A DNA stretch of 64,000 nucleotides from Alphaproteobacteria bacterium (GTDB taxonomy: Bacteria; Pseudomonadota; Alphaproteobacteria; Micavibrionales; Micavibrionaceae), in NCBI GenBank assembly GCA_013215815.1, contig JABSQP010000005.1, positions 62,001 to 126,000 on the forward strand, given 5' to 3'. A model generated the notes under the pieces. It saw only the letters and a program-made list of their open reading frames with translations, had not been told where the DNA came from and ran no database searches. A program made the position numbers and the translations under genes. Positions 1 to 9,304 of the stretch are shown piece after piece (position 1 is the first letter of the stretch; each line of letters opens with the position of its first letter).

Positions 1-223
1 AGATAGCCTTCTAAACTATGTCGATCGTTACCGCTCTCTCCCAACAATTATTGTGCAAGGGCGATACGACATGATTTGCCCTATTCAAACCGCACATAAA
101 CTACATAGCCAATGGCCTGAAGCAGACTATATCGTTGTACCCGATGGTGGTCACTCGGCAATGGATCCCCCTATTCGCTCTCGCTTAATTGAGGCAACAG
201 AAACTATGAAATCAATTCGATAA
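1..223 (+). CDS. pip: Prolyl iminopeptidase, C-terminal part (5' end outside window)
   Basis: This open frame enters from the left edge (first full codon at base 2) and ends with TAA at 221-223, leaving about 73 residues. They contain VQGRYDMICP and PDGGHSAMDP, which match the alpha/beta-hydrolase segments carrying the catalytic Asp and His of proline iminopeptidases, followed by the usual C-terminal LIEATE helix. The family removes N-terminal proline from peptides in the cytoplasm. The nucleophile Ser lies outside the window. It is 17 bases upstream of pgk on the same strand, so the two may be cotranscribed. Confidence 0.8.
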   Translation, partial: DSLLNYVDRYRSLPTIIVQGRYDMICPIQTAHKLHSQWPEADYIVVPDGGHSAMDPPIRSRLIEATETMKSIR

Positions 224-240
224 CCAGAAAAAGGTAACCC

Positions 241-1449
241 ATGAATTTTCAAACACTCAATGATGTTGATGTCTCCGGTAAAGTAGTTCTGCTACGCGCG
301 GATTTAAATGTGCCTGTAAACGATGGATGTGTCAGTGACGCAACGCGTATCAAACGCCTAAAACCAACAATTGAGATGCTGAGAGATAAAAGCGCGAAGA
401 TTGTTATTTTATCGCACTTTGGCCGCCCTAAAGGCGAACGTAAAGATGAATTCTCCTTAGAATTTCTAACACACGAACTTGAAAAGCAATGGGATGTCAA
501 AGTTACTTTTGCGGAAGACTGTATCGGCGACAAAGCAAGACAGGCTGTCAGTGATACGCATTCAGGTGATATTTTACTATTAGAAAACGTTCGCTTTCAT
601 GCAGGTGAAGAAAGCAACGATCCTACCTTTGCTTCTGAACTAGCTGCACTTGGAGATGTTTTTGTCAATGACGCTTTCTCTGCCGCGCATCGCGCACATG
701 CCTCCACAGAAGGCCTTGCGCACCTTCTCCCTTCTGTTGCAGGTCTATTAATGGAAGCAGAGCTGAATGCATTGAATGATGCATTGGAATCTCCGGAGAA
801 ACCTGTTGCAGCCGTTGTTGGCGGTGCAAAAGTGTCAACAAAGCTAAGTGTACTCAACAATCTCGTAAAGAAGGTTGATTACTTGATCCTCGGCGGCGGC
901 ATGGCAAATACCTTCTTGCTAGCTCAGGGAAATGAAATCGGAAAATCTTTATCAGAGCCAGACATGGTTGACACCGCTAATGAAATTTTAGAAACAGCAA
1001 AACAAAACAACTGTGAGATTGTGTTACCAAAAGATTGCGTTGTTGTTGAGGAGTTAGCACCAGGCGCTGCAGCAGACACAGCGACACTCGACAAATTTCC
1101 CGCAGATAAAAGCGCTGTTGACGTAGGAGAACAAAGTGCACAGCACGTTTCTGAATTACTTCACGGATGTAAAACATTGCTTTGGAATGGCCCGATGGGC
1201 GTTTTTGAGATTAAACCGTTTGACCGTGGAACAAATGCTGTCGCACAAACAGCTGCCGAACTAACAAACGAAGACCGTTTAGTTAGTGTTGCAGGCGGCG
1301 GAGATACCGTTGCCGCTCTTGAAAATGCAGGTGTCATTAATGACTTCACTTACATTTCAACAGCAGGCGGTGCTTTCCTTGAATGGATCGAAGGAAAAAC
1401 GCTCCCTGGCGTTGCCGCCCTGATTAAAAATCATAGTAAAGCAGCCTAA
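241..1449 (+). CDS. pgk: Phosphoglycerate kinase
   Basis: Cytoplasmic glycolytic enzyme that interconverts 1,3-bisphosphoglycerate plus ADP and 3-phosphoglycerate plus ATP. At 402 residues it has normal family length. Visible hallmarks are VLLRADLNVP near residue 16, the substrate loop LSHFGRPKG near residue 57, ENVRFHAGEE near 115, GGAKVSTK near 194, and the nucleotide-binding GGGDTVAALE near 352. The ATG follows an AAGGTAA ribosome site. It lies just after the iminopeptidase gene and is closed by a strong hairpin at 1455-1480. Identification is secure. Confidence 0.98.
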   Translation: MNFQTLNDVDVSGKVVLLRADLNVPVNDGCVSDATRIKRLKPTIEMLRDKSAKIVILSHFGRPKGERKDEFSLEFLTHELEKQWDVKVTFAEDCIGDKARQAVSDTHSGDILLLENVRFHAGEESNDPTFASELAALGDVFVNDAFSAAHRAHASTEGLAHLLPSVAGLLMEAELNALNDALESPEKPVAAVVGGAKVSTKLSVLNNLVKKVDYLILGGGMANTFLLAQGNEIGKSLSEPDMVDTANEILETAKQNNCEIVLPKDCVVVEELAPGAAADTATLDKFPADKSAVDVGEQSAQHVSELLHGCKTLLWNGPMGVFEIKPFDRGTNAVAQTAAELTNEDRLVSVAGGGDTVAALENAGVINDFTYISTAGGAFLEWIEGKTLPGVAALIKNHSKAA

Positions 1450-1454
1450 AACAA

Positions 1455-1485
1455 AAACCTCTCTGAAATCAGAGAGGTTTCTATT
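1455..1485. terminator. Bidirectional intrinsic terminator after pgk
   Basis: A near-perfect inverted repeat pairs AAACCTCTCTGA (1455-1466) with its complement at 1469-1480. It is bordered by a T-rich stretch on the plus strand and an A run that becomes T on the minus strand. It sits between convergent pgk and the DUF2336 gene, so it can serve both. Confidence 0.8.
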
Positions 1486-1511
1486 CATGTGGAGTTGAAT
1501 TTTTTTGAGAT

Positions 1512-2789
1512 CTAATGGCGACTCTCATTCAGAATTTCGCGCGCCATACGCTCTGTAATTTTATCATAATATTTTAGCGCCAAGCCAAGTTCATCTTTGT
1601 TGATCACACGCTCGCCGCTTGAACGGAAACGGTGTGTCAGCAAGAACATATTCACAAACTCAGGCTTTTGAATACCCATTGCCTTACAAGCAATCGCTAA
1701 ACCTTGAGCTGACTTTTGCGCAAGCATTTCACGTACAGTCTGTTCTAGCAAACCGCAATAAACTGAAAATTGTGCCACAAAAGTAATAACCTGCCCGCGG
1801 CGAAGGCCATCAATCATAACATCTGGAGTAAGGAACCCTTTCTCCATCATATTCTCTGCCATGATCATAAGATCAACTGTTGGTGTTAAGTTTGCACCTT
1901 CAGGTAAACTTGCCTGAAAAACAACATCATCGATTGCCGTATCGACTGCATCTAAGTCAACTGCAGCAAACTCGTCACGAATGAACTTCTTCAAAGCAAT
2001 TCCTACATGCTGGTATAACTTTGTTACCACAGTGTTTGGAACCTCATTACGCATAATAAATGGCTTCGCCAAATCATCTGAATGACGAGACATATGTGTA
2101 AAGCGATTAACAGCGTGTTTTGTTAAAACGATGTTTTTGTTCTCAGATAATGTAATCGCTGTAGAAAGGTCTTTCGTATCAACAAGTGCATCAATAAGCC
2201 CGTCTGACATTTCAGTACGCTCTGCGATTGCTTGCCAGTGATCATTAGATTTTCCGCGAATAATATAAATAAGGTCTGTGTCTGTTAAAACCTCACTATC
2301 CTTAAGAACAGATTCTGCTACATCAATTTCATCATTCGCTAGATGTAGAACCATTCTAAGTGGCACACCACCCATTGTAGATAGACGATCAGCCAAAGCA
2401 GATCGAAGATCTACTTCCGCCTTATTCAAAAGTCCAATAAGAACATCTGTGATCAACTCACTCTCAGTTGGCTGCAAATCCATAGACAGCAAATCAGTCA
2501 TGATTGTCGCTAGCTCAGCGCGTGTATTTTCGCCTGATGAGGATGTCAGATTATGTAACTTATGACGGTCATATAGACGAACCAGAAGCGGTCCAATCTC
2601 CGGTGAGTTTTGTAATAAATTCATATACATGTCAGTTAACTGGCCCCGAACCAAAGTGTGACCTCTTTTTTCTTTAGACGGGTCACTTGTTTTCCCTGTG
2701 ACCTGACTATAGTCATCAATAGTTACTTTTTCGTTAACATCATCCAAAAAGACTACGTCTGGAGCTGCTTTGCCTTTAATTCTAATCAT
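1512..2789 (-). CDS. DUF2336-type alphaproteobacterial protein
   Basis: A 425-residue, mostly helical soluble protein without signal peptide or membrane segment. Its composition and repeated helical pattern resemble the DUF2336 family found widely in alphaproteobacteria, whose function is not established. The ATG at 2787-2789 begins MIRIKGKAAPD. It converges on pgk and is divergent from the small gene at 2889. The family assignment is from recognition of the overall pattern, not from a motif, so it is moderately sure; the reading frame itself is secure. Confidence 0.6.
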   Translation of the reverse strand: MIRIKGKAAPDVVFLDDVNEKVTIDDYSQVTGKTSDPSKEKRGHTLVRGQLTDMYMNLLQNSPEIGPLLVRLYDRHKLHNLTSSSGENTRAELATIMTDLLSMDLQPTESELITDVLIGLLNKAEVDLRSALADRLSTMGGVPLRMVLHLANDEIDVAESVLKDSEVLTDTDLIYIIRGKSNDHWQAIAERTEMSDGLIDALVDTKDLSTAITLSENKNIVLTKHAVNRFTHMSRHSDDLAKPFIMRNEVPNTVVTKLYQHVGIALKKFIRDEFAAVDLDAVDTAIDDVVFQASLPEGANLTPTVDLMIMAENMMEKGFLTPDVMIDGLRRGQVITFVAQFSVYCGLLEQTVREMLAQKSAQGLAIACKAMGIQKPEFVNMFLLTHRFRSSGERVINKDELGLALKYYDKITERMAREILNESRH

Positions 2790-2888
2790 TTATTAAAACT
2801 TTTTTGTTACTCTTATAGAGTATCAATTTTCATAATACATAAGCAAATATTAAGTTTTTGTTAACTTTTTTATAACTAAGGGTAAATT

Positions 2889-3167
2889 ATGATCGGTTCG
2901 GTAAATAACGGCGTACAACAGCATATACCTGTTTTAAAAGAACTAAAACCAGGTGTCACAGAACAACAACAAACAACTCAAAATCCTGTTCAACAGGAGC
3001 AAACGCGTCCTTTAGGAACGTCTACTGCACAAGTGCAGCCCACAGAAACGCGTAATCTGGGGGCCACTCAAGAAGAGTTAAATGGAAAAATTATCCAAAC
3101 GGGTAGAGATAATTCACTTCTAACGCGTTCTGATGCGCGCGGAAATAATCTGGATATAACTGTTTAA
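2889..3167 (+). CDS. Small Gln/Thr-rich hypothetical protein
   Basis: A 92-residue protein rich in Gln, Thr and Asn and lacking any hydrophobic segment, likely disordered. No family recognised. The ATG follows an AAGGG ribosome site about eight bases upstream, which supports translation. It is divergent from the DUF2336 gene and its stop lies only three bases from the convergent AMP nucleosidase gene. No functional claim can be made. Confidence 0.55.
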   Translation: MIGSVNNGVQQHIPVLKELKPGVTEQQQTTQNPVQQEQTRPLGTSTAQVQPTETRNLGATQEELNGKIIQTGRDNSLLTRSDARGNNLDITV

Positions 3168-3170
3168 ATT

Positions 3171-4580
3171 CTACTGAAACGCCACTTCATCAAAAGAGCG
3201 TAGCTTACGGCTATGGAGTTTTTCTTCTCCTATTCCACGTAAAATTTCCATTGATCTTAAACCAATCTGCAAGTGTTGATTAACACGATCTCGATAAAAC
3301 TTATCCGCCATACCCGGCAACTTCAGCTGACCGTGCAGCGGCTTATCCGACACACAAAGAAGTGTTCCATAAGGAACACGAAAACGGAAACCGTTTGCAG
3401 CAACTGTTCCAGATTCCATATCCAGCGCAATAGCGCGGCTCTGTGAAAACCTTTGGTTCTGACGCACTGAAGAACGAAGTTCCCAGTTACGGTCATCAAC
3501 CGTGGCCACCGTCCCTGTTCTCATCACCTTCTTAACGTCATGTCCATCGCTACCTGAAATTTCCTTCACTGCCTGCTCCAGCGAAATTTGAATTTCTGAA
3601 AGCGCAGGAATAGGAATACTCGGATGAAGGTCTTTATAAAGAACGTTGTCTTCTCTTAAATAACCGTGTGCCAGAACGTAATCTCCAAGCTCCTGAGAAT
3701 TACGAAGACCTGCACAATGTCCCAGCATCATCCATGCATGAGGACGCAACACAGCGATATGGTCGGTAATTGTCTTGGCATTGGATGGCCCAACACCAAT
3801 ATTGACCATCGTAATACCGGCGCCGCCTTCACGTTTTAAATGATAGGCAGGCATTTGTGGCAAACGCTTGCCCTCTTCAGGCTGAATAAATCCAGTGTAA
3901 CCATCCAGCCCAGCGTGCTCGCCGCCGATCTTGATAAACTCATCAATGTAAAACTGATAGTTTGTAAAAATCACATAGTTTTGAAAGTGCTCTGCCTTCG
4001 TGCCTGTATAGTGCTTTAATCGAAGCAGGCTAAGGTCAGTTCTTGGCGCCGTAAATAATGCAAGCGGCTCTGGCTCACCCTCCTTGGTTCGATGGTAGCC
4101 ATTGGCAATCTGATCATCCATCATCTCTAAATCAGGTTGATCAAAAAGATTAGGCACAGATTGCATTTGTTCATGGGATAGATCGCCTTCCAAATGGAAA
4201 TCTTCCCCTAATGCAAAGTGAATAGGAATTGGCGTATCGCTTAAGCCCACCTCAACATCCACATCATGGTTTTTAATCAAGAGGCCAATCTGACGGCGAT
4301 AGTAATTCGAAAAAATGTCAGGTCTTGTTAACGTTGTTTGATAAACACCTGGCTTTGACACAAAGCCATAGGAAAGACGTGTATCAAGCTTTTGCGTTTT
4401 TGTAACTTCAAGCTTTAGGTACGGGTAAAACCCCTGAACCTTGCTTTTAAGCTGCTGCCCCGATGTAAAGCTATCAAAGGCTTCACACAAATGCTCCACT
4501 TGCGCCTTATATATCGCTTCAGCAGCATCAACAGCCTTATTAGAATTTGAAAATTGTTGGGGTTTTACTTTTTTGACCAT
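3171..4580 (-). CDS. amn: AMP nucleosidase
   Basis: Cytoplasmic enzyme that hydrolyses AMP to adenine and ribose 5-phosphate, controlling the adenylate pool. At 469 residues it matches the family's usual length. The C-terminal half holds the nucleoside-phosphorylase-like core: GITMVNIGVGPSNAKTITDH near residue 257, followed by RPHAWMMLGHCAGLR and, further on, ALDMESGTVAANGFR, which carries the Glu typical of the catalytic region. The N-terminal part is the Amn-specific regulatory domain. Start at 4580 gives MVKKVKPQQ. It appears monocistronic. Confidence 0.93.
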   Translation of the reverse strand: MVKKVKPQQFSNSNKAVDAAEAIYKAQVEHLCEAFDSFTSGQQLKSKVQGFYPYLKLEVTKTQKLDTRLSYGFVSKPGVYQTTLTRPDIFSNYYRRQIGLLIKNHDVDVEVGLSDTPIPIHFALGEDFHLEGDLSHEQMQSVPNLFDQPDLEMMDDQIANGYHRTKEGEPEPLALFTAPRTDLSLLRLKHYTGTKAEHFQNYVIFTNYQFYIDEFIKIGGEHAGLDGYTGFIQPEEGKRLPQMPAYHLKREGGAGITMVNIGVGPSNAKTITDHIAVLRPHAWMMLGHCAGLRNSQELGDYVLAHGYLREDNVLYKDLHPSIPIPALSEIQISLEQAVKEISGSDGHDVKKVMRTGTVATVDDRNWELRSSVRQNQRFSQSRAIALDMESGTVAANGFRFRVPYGTLLCVSDKPLHGQLKLPGMADKFYRDRVNQHLQIGLRSMEILRGIGEEKLHSRKLRSFDEVAFQ

Positions 4581-4697
4581 GCATCATTATGGCCTAAAAA
4601 AGTTAAAATTCAATGGAGCCTAGCTAGAAATATCATAAAGCGTATGGTGGTAGCAGTAAATCGCACGAAAAGCTGTATTTGCTAGAAAAACTATAGA

Positions 4698-6239
4698 TTA
4701 CATACTTAGCGCCTGCGCTTCATATCTCCTATCAATAACCGGCTCATCTTTTAAAAAGATTTGGCTAGGGTAGCGATAGTCCACATAATGATGTCCAGCT
4801 ATGCCCCGCATAGCATTACGTAGATCAATAATTGTATTCATTGCCTCTTTTTTTGAACCAAGATTACATACCCCTCTAATAGCCTCTATATGGGCAACTC
4901 TATGCTGCAATAAATATGAAAGAGCTTTATGAAGACTGGGAGATAAAACCGTCTCTCTACCATCAAAAGCGAGCATGCTGTTTTGATCAAAAAACTCCAT
5001 CGCACCAATCTTGACTGGAGGAGTTTGTAAGACAAACCCCTGCCCTTTAACAGTCTTTATATGATCTTCTCCTGATACTTCTTTTATAACTTTGCGAGCG
5101 CTATCAATAATGTTTTGTACAGCAACGATAGACTTTGCTGAAACAGCGCTTTGAATATCCTCGCGCGATATAACGTGATCCATATTTTCAGACAAAAGTT
5201 TAAGGGCCTTTGCTACTCGTGGAGAAACTGACCTCTTTTTGTTCCGGAAACGCAATTGCCTAGTACCAAAACAAAACTTCACACCACCTACTAAAGGCTT
5301 AAAATCAACAGTAGGAGCCCTATCAAAGATGGGCGTATCTACGAGAATTACCATATCATCAGAAGCCTTTTCAATATGATGCCCACCAACCAGCGACTTC
5401 ATTTTATGGCGTACATTATCAAGGCCGACTTTTAAAGCCTCAGTATTCTTTGAACCAGTTTCTAATTGTATCCTATACAAAGAAACCTTGTGACCTTTAA
5501 ACTGCCTTAAAACACTTAAAGCTTTTGTCTCCTTTGGCGTTAAATCAACAACACGATTTCCCGCACGTAACATGCGTGCATCTTCAGAGAACTCTATTCC
5601 ATTTACAAATGGGGTAAATGTGGCAGGACGCTCAACAAGGCTATACCCTTTTGATCGCATGTTCTTAATCAAGAAATCGTCACTAGCAGCACTTCTAATA
5701 GCTTGGTTTAATTTGCTAATTTGTATCGTAATATTTTTAAGCCCTATATCGGAGCGATCACTAAAAACATGTTGAAATAAGGTTTCTTGAGAAACATAGT
5801 CATCTCTTCCGTGCACCGCTAGAGCTCTCAGCACACTATAGGTACGTGGACTAAGATCCATCTCCTGACAACCAACACGCGCCCTAGCATTAATTAAATC
5901 AACGTCAAAACGCCCCACGCTTAAGACGCCATCATCACCATAACCTAGCTTCTCTGAAAGTTTGCGGTACAGAGAGTCAAAATACCTATTCCAAGACGCA
6001 GCTTCAAAAGCATGCCTTATCGGCGAAATTACTATAGGCTTATTCGGAACATCAAAATCATCAAGCGTGTGATCATGAAAAAGAAAACTAAAAGGAGCGC
6101 TAACGCCTCTTTGAAAATGGCCGTGCATATCAAACTCATGACCAAAGTAAGCATGGTCTACGGCAAAACCATCTGCCCCTAAACCTGACATTAGATTTGC
6201 AGGCATATCACTATTGAAGGAAGCTACTAACGCCCTCAT
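4698..6239 (-). CDS. Regulator with degenerate receiver-like N-terminus and four tandem winged-helix domains
   Basis: A 513-residue protein. Residues 1-60 begin MRALVASFNS and continue like a response-regulator receiver, but without the Asp pocket. Four segments then share the OmpR/PhoB winged-helix pattern: about 107-204 (MDLSPRTYSVLRAL, later SKGYSL), 212-302 (VDLTPKETKALSVLR), 318-407 (RSVSPRVAKALKLL, later KGQGFVLQ) and 411-498 (TVLSPSLHKALSYLL). Ordinary OmpR-family regulators have one such domain. The first repeat is closest to the consensus; the others have diverged, suggesting old duplications. It stands alone between amn and ftsY with no kinase partner nearby. Likely a DNA-binding protein; targets unknown. 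Confidence 0.65.
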   Translation of the reverse strand: MRALVASFNSDMPANLMSGLGADGFAVDHAYFGHEFDMHGHFQRGVSAPFSFLFHDHTLDDFDVPNKPIVISPIRHAFEAASWNRYFDSLYRKLSEKLGYGDDGVLSVGRFDVDLINARARVGCQEMDLSPRTYSVLRALAVHGRDDYVSQETLFQHVFSDRSDIGLKNITIQISKLNQAIRSAASDDFLIKNMRSKGYSLVERPATFTPFVNGIEFSEDARMLRAGNRVVDLTPKETKALSVLRQFKGHKVSLYRIQLETGSKNTEALKVGLDNVRHKMKSLVGGHHIEKASDDMVILVDTPIFDRAPTVDFKPLVGGVKFCFGTRQLRFRNKKRSVSPRVAKALKLLSENMDHVISREDIQSAVSAKSIVAVQNIIDSARKVIKEVSGEDHIKTVKGQGFVLQTPPVKIGAMEFFDQNSMLAFDGRETVLSPSLHKALSYLLQHRVAHIEAIRGVCNLGSKKEAMNTIIDLRNAMRGIAGHHYVDYRYPSQIFLKDEPVIDRRYEAQALSM

Positions 6240-6338
6240 ATATTACCTATTATTTCTTAGCACACAGGCCACACATTACATTCATTACCATTACGAGCAA
6301 TGCAGTGTAATAAAATTTAAAATTATGTCAATTGAGAA

Positions 6339-7511
6339 TTACGCTCCGACAAGCGCTTTGGCAAATTCTTCGGCTTTGAAAGGGCTTAAATCTTCGATCT
6401 TCTCACCCACGCCAACAGCATGAATTGGTAGCCCAAACTCTTCGGCAAGAGAAACCACAACGCCGCCCTTAGCAGACCCATCTAACTTCGTTACGACAAG
6501 CCCCGTTAGGTCAACGACATCTTTGAAGTTTTGAACCTGAGAGTGTGCATTCTGACCCGTTGTTGAATCAAGAACCCGCACAACCCCGTGTGGCGCTGTT
6601 TCATCTTGCTTTTTAATAACGCGGATAATCTTGGCAAGTTCTTCCATAAGGTTGGCTTTATTCTGAAGGCGCCCGGCGGTATCAATCATCAGCAAGTCAA
6701 TATTATCAGCCTTCGCCTTTTCCAGCGCTTCATAAGCCACCGCCGCAGGATCAGACCCAATATCCTTCTTCACCAGAGGAACGTGCGCGCGCTCTGCCCA
6801 CACTTCTAACTGATCCACAGCCGCCGCGCGGAATGTATCTGCGGCAGCAATCATGACGTTCTTTTGTCTTTTGATATGATAATCGTGCGCGATTTTACCA
6901 ATAGTCGTTGTTTTGCCTGCACCATTGACGCCGCAAACAAGCATAACAAAAGGCTTATGCCCCTCTATATCCAAAGGCTTAGTCACAGGATTAAGGATGT
7001 TGGCAATAGATCCAGAAAGCGCTTCTTTTATCTCGCCTTCTTCAATCTCTTTATCAAAACGGTTCTCGGCAAATTCGGAAACGATCTTAGCCGCGGTTTT
7101 TGGACCCATATCGGCCATGATAAGAATGTCTTCCAGTTCTTCCAGCGCATCTTGATCCAGTTTACGCTTCGTAAACACGTCCGTAATACTCTTACCGAGT
7201 TTGTTAGACGATTTTGAGAGACCTTTACTCAGGCGCGAAAACCAACCGCCCTCTTCTGTATGATCACTAAGGTCTTTGCTTTCTTTGTAATCTTCTGTCG
7301 GAATGTGCTTAGGAACTGGTGTTACACCAACCTCATCAAGCATCTCGGAAGCTGTCTCTTCTAACTCTTGATCGATAAATTCTTGCGAGATCTGAGGCTC
7401 TGACTCTGTTGGGGGCTCTAAAGCTGGATCATTTTTATGATGAAGCAGCCTATCTTCATGACGCTCCTTCTCCTGCGCTCCAGCATTCTTCTTCTTTCGC
7501 CAGAAAACCAT
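6339..7511 (-). CDS. ftsY: Signal recognition particle receptor FtsY
   Basis: GTPase receptor that docks SRP-ribosome complexes at the inner membrane. At 390 residues it has an acidic, charged N-terminal A-region (to about residue 95), then the NG domain. Visible motifs are the P-loop GVNGAGKTTTIGK near 194, AADTFRAAAVDQL near 223, DTAGRLQNKANLM near 277 and TKLDGSAKGG near 341. The start at 7511 overlaps the mtaB stop by one base, so the two are translationally coupled. The partner GTPase ffh lies on the plus strand at 11615. Confidence 0.97.
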   Translation of the reverse strand: MVFWRKKKNAGAQEKERHEDRLLHHKNDPALEPPTESEPQISQEFIDQELEETASEMLDEVGVTPVPKHIPTEDYKESKDLSDHTEEGGWFSRLSKGLSKSSNKLGKSITDVFTKRKLDQDALEELEDILIMADMGPKTAAKIVSEFAENRFDKEIEEGEIKEALSGSIANILNPVTKPLDIEGHKPFVMLVCGVNGAGKTTTIGKIAHDYHIKRQKNVMIAAADTFRAAAVDQLEVWAERAHVPLVKKDIGSDPAAVAYEALEKAKADNIDLLMIDTAGRLQNKANLMEELAKIIRVIKKQDETAPHGVVRVLDSTTGQNAHSQVQNFKDVVDLTGLVVTKLDGSAKGGVVVSLAEEFGLPIHAVGVGEKIEDLSPFKAEEFAKALVGA

Positions 7512-8770
7512 TACATAACCATCCCTGTTAATTTGTTTCCTTCTATACCATGAATCATAACATCTACCAAGCTGCCGACGCTTTGATCCTTATCAAGGAT
7601 GACTTCTGCAAAATGCTCGGTTCGCCCTATATTTCCTTTTTCAACAATAACTTGACGCTTTTGTTTCACGTGGAGCTTCAAAAACTTTTCCACCTGTTTA
7701 TCCCCTAAGTTACGCAATATTGCGGCGCGCTCTTTACGCACAGGATGAGGTACTTGCTTATTAGGCGGTATCTTTGCAGCAGGCGTTCCCTCCCTTTCAG
7801 AATAAGGAAACACATGAAGGAATGTTAGGTCACACTCCTCGACAATGTCTGCCGTGTTTTGAAACATCTCATCTGTTTCGGTTGGAAAGCCCGCAATAAT
7901 ATCTGCACCAAAGACCATATCGGGGCGATATTCGCGTGCGCGCTTGCACATATCAATCGCGTCTTGACGCAAATGACGGCGCTTCATACGCTTGAGCACC
8001 ATATCATCCCCAGCTTGCAGGCTCATATGCAAATGCGGCATCAAGCGCGGCTCTTCAGCAATAAGGCGCCAAAGGTCATCATCAATCTCAACAGGGTCTA
8101 ACGAAGATAACCGTAAGCGCGGTAAATCTGGTACAAGAGCGAATACACGCCGGATCATCTGCCCTAATGACGGTTTACCAGGCAGATCCGCGCCATAAGA
8201 GGTTACATCAACGCCCGTCATCACTATTTCGTTATAGCCTGCCGCAACAAGCTTTTTGACCTGATCAGCAATTTCACCAATGGGCACAGAACGAGAATTT
8301 CCACGGCCATAAGGAATAATGCAAAACGTACAACGGTGATCACAACCATTTTGCACCTGAATAAAAGCACGTGCTTGCCCTTCTATGCCCTCAATAAGGT
8401 GTCCTGCCGTTTCTTTCACTGACATGATGTCGTTTACAAGAACCTTCTCTTCGCCTTGTAAACCCCATGTTTCAGCTTTTAGCTTGAGGTCATTCCCAAT
8501 GATACGGTCAACCTCCCCCATTCCAGCGTAAGTGTCAGGATCAATCTGTGCGCTGCACCCCGTTACAATGATCTTGGCGTTGGGATTATCACGCTTTGCA
8601 CGGCGGATAGCCTGGCGCGCTTGGCGCTCAGCTTCTTTTGTAACGGCACATGTATTAAAGATAATAGCATCATCCAAACCCGCATTTTTGGCATGGGTGC
8701 GCATAACCTCGCTCTCATAAGTATTGAGGCGACATCCGAAAGTCACGAGTTCTGGTTCAGGCTTACTCAT
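7511..8770 (-). CDS. mtaB: tRNA t6A37 methylthiotransferase MtaB
   Basis: Radical SAM enzyme that converts N6-threonylcarbamoyladenosine at tRNA position 37 to its 2-methylthio form. At 419 residues it shows the N-terminal MTTase cysteines (FGCRLNTYESE, FNTCAVTKEAE and VTGCSAQ), the radical-SAM CDHRCTFCIIPYGRG motif near residue 144, and a C-terminal TRAM-like region ending at GMVM. The order dapF, mtaB, ftsY is common in alphaproteobacteria; here two extra genes separate dapF from mtaB. It overlaps ftsY by one base. Confidence 0.93.
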   Translation of the reverse strand: MSKPEPELVTFGCRLNTYESEVMRTHAKNAGLDDAIIFNTCAVTKEAERQARQAIRRAKRDNPNAKIIVTGCSAQIDPDTYAGMGEVDRIIGNDLKLKAETWGLQGEEKVLVNDIMSVKETAGHLIEGIEGQARAFIQVQNGCDHRCTFCIIPYGRGNSRSVPIGEIADQVKKLVAAGYNEIVMTGVDVTSYGADLPGKPSLGQMIRRVFALVPDLPRLRLSSLDPVEIDDDLWRLIAEEPRLMPHLHMSLQAGDDMVLKRMKRRHLRQDAIDMCKRAREYRPDMVFGADIIAGFPTETDEMFQNTADIVEECDLTFLHVFPYSEREGTPAAKIPPNKQVPHPVRKERAAILRNLGDKQVEKFLKLHVKQKRQVIVEKGNIGRTEHFAEVILDKDQSVGSLVDVMIHGIEGNKLTGMVM

Positions 8771-8874
8771 AGCCCACGGTTTACATAGGTTTTACAAGAA
8801 ATGCAATCAGATTAAACTGAAGGAGTGCCAAAGCGCCGATGATAATTTTTGTAACATGGCACCCTGCTTATTTT

Positions 8875-9222
8875 TTACCTAGCTAGTTTAGGACCTCTAG
8901 GCTTAAAAGCAAGAACCTCACCTGCCGGCTGTTCACTTGTTAACGCCTCAATCAATTCTTCCGTGACAATAAGGTTACCCTCATCATCAGTTCCTATAGG
9001 CTTATCCAGTAAAAGAGTTTTAGGATCATTAAACCGCCTTAAATCAGCATATTAAGGGGTTCCAACTTCAGGAAAGTTTTTTTTCCAAACACCTTGTAGT
9101 TTGATTAGCATTGTATTTCTTGATAGCTTCCGTACATCTTTAGTAGAAAAATGGATTTGAGCGTTATCCGCTGAAAACAAAGATGCCACAGCACGAAATT
9201 GGTCAATTGTCGAAGTAGACAT
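8875..9222 (-). pseudogene. Small orphan gene interrupted by an in-frame TAA
   Basis: Reading the minus strand from ATG at 9220-9222 gives 56 residues (starting MSTSTIDQF, ending FPEVGTP), then TAA at 9052-9054. The same frame continues open for 58 coding-like residues (YADLRRFNDPKTLLLDKPIG and onward to PRGPKLAR) to TAA at 8875-8877. Both halves look like one 115-residue protein cut by a single stop, probably a nonsense mutation. Two separate short genes, a sequence error or readthrough are alternatives. A sigma70-like promoter lies at 9264-9292. The rest of the 8771-9288 interval holds nothing else that I can support. Confidence 0.6.
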
Positions 9223-9263
9223 AGCGGCACACTCTCTATAACGGCTTTATTATTAGACCTATA

Positions 9264-9304
9264 TATTTAGCTGTAGCTGACAATAAAGTCAATAATTATG
9301 TAAA
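9264..9304 (-). promoter_or_regulatory. Promoter with TTATGTAAA motif for the interrupted gene
   Basis: On the minus strand TTGACT (plus positions 9287-9292) is followed after 17 bases by TAAATA (9264-9269), a good sigma70 arrangement placed about 40 bases upstream of the ATG at 9222. Directly upstream of the -35 box lies TTTACATAA (plus TTATGTAAA, 9296-9304), the motif also found near other small orphan genes. The promoter overlaps the last codons of the kinase gene. This is prediction from sequence only. Confidence 0.5.
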
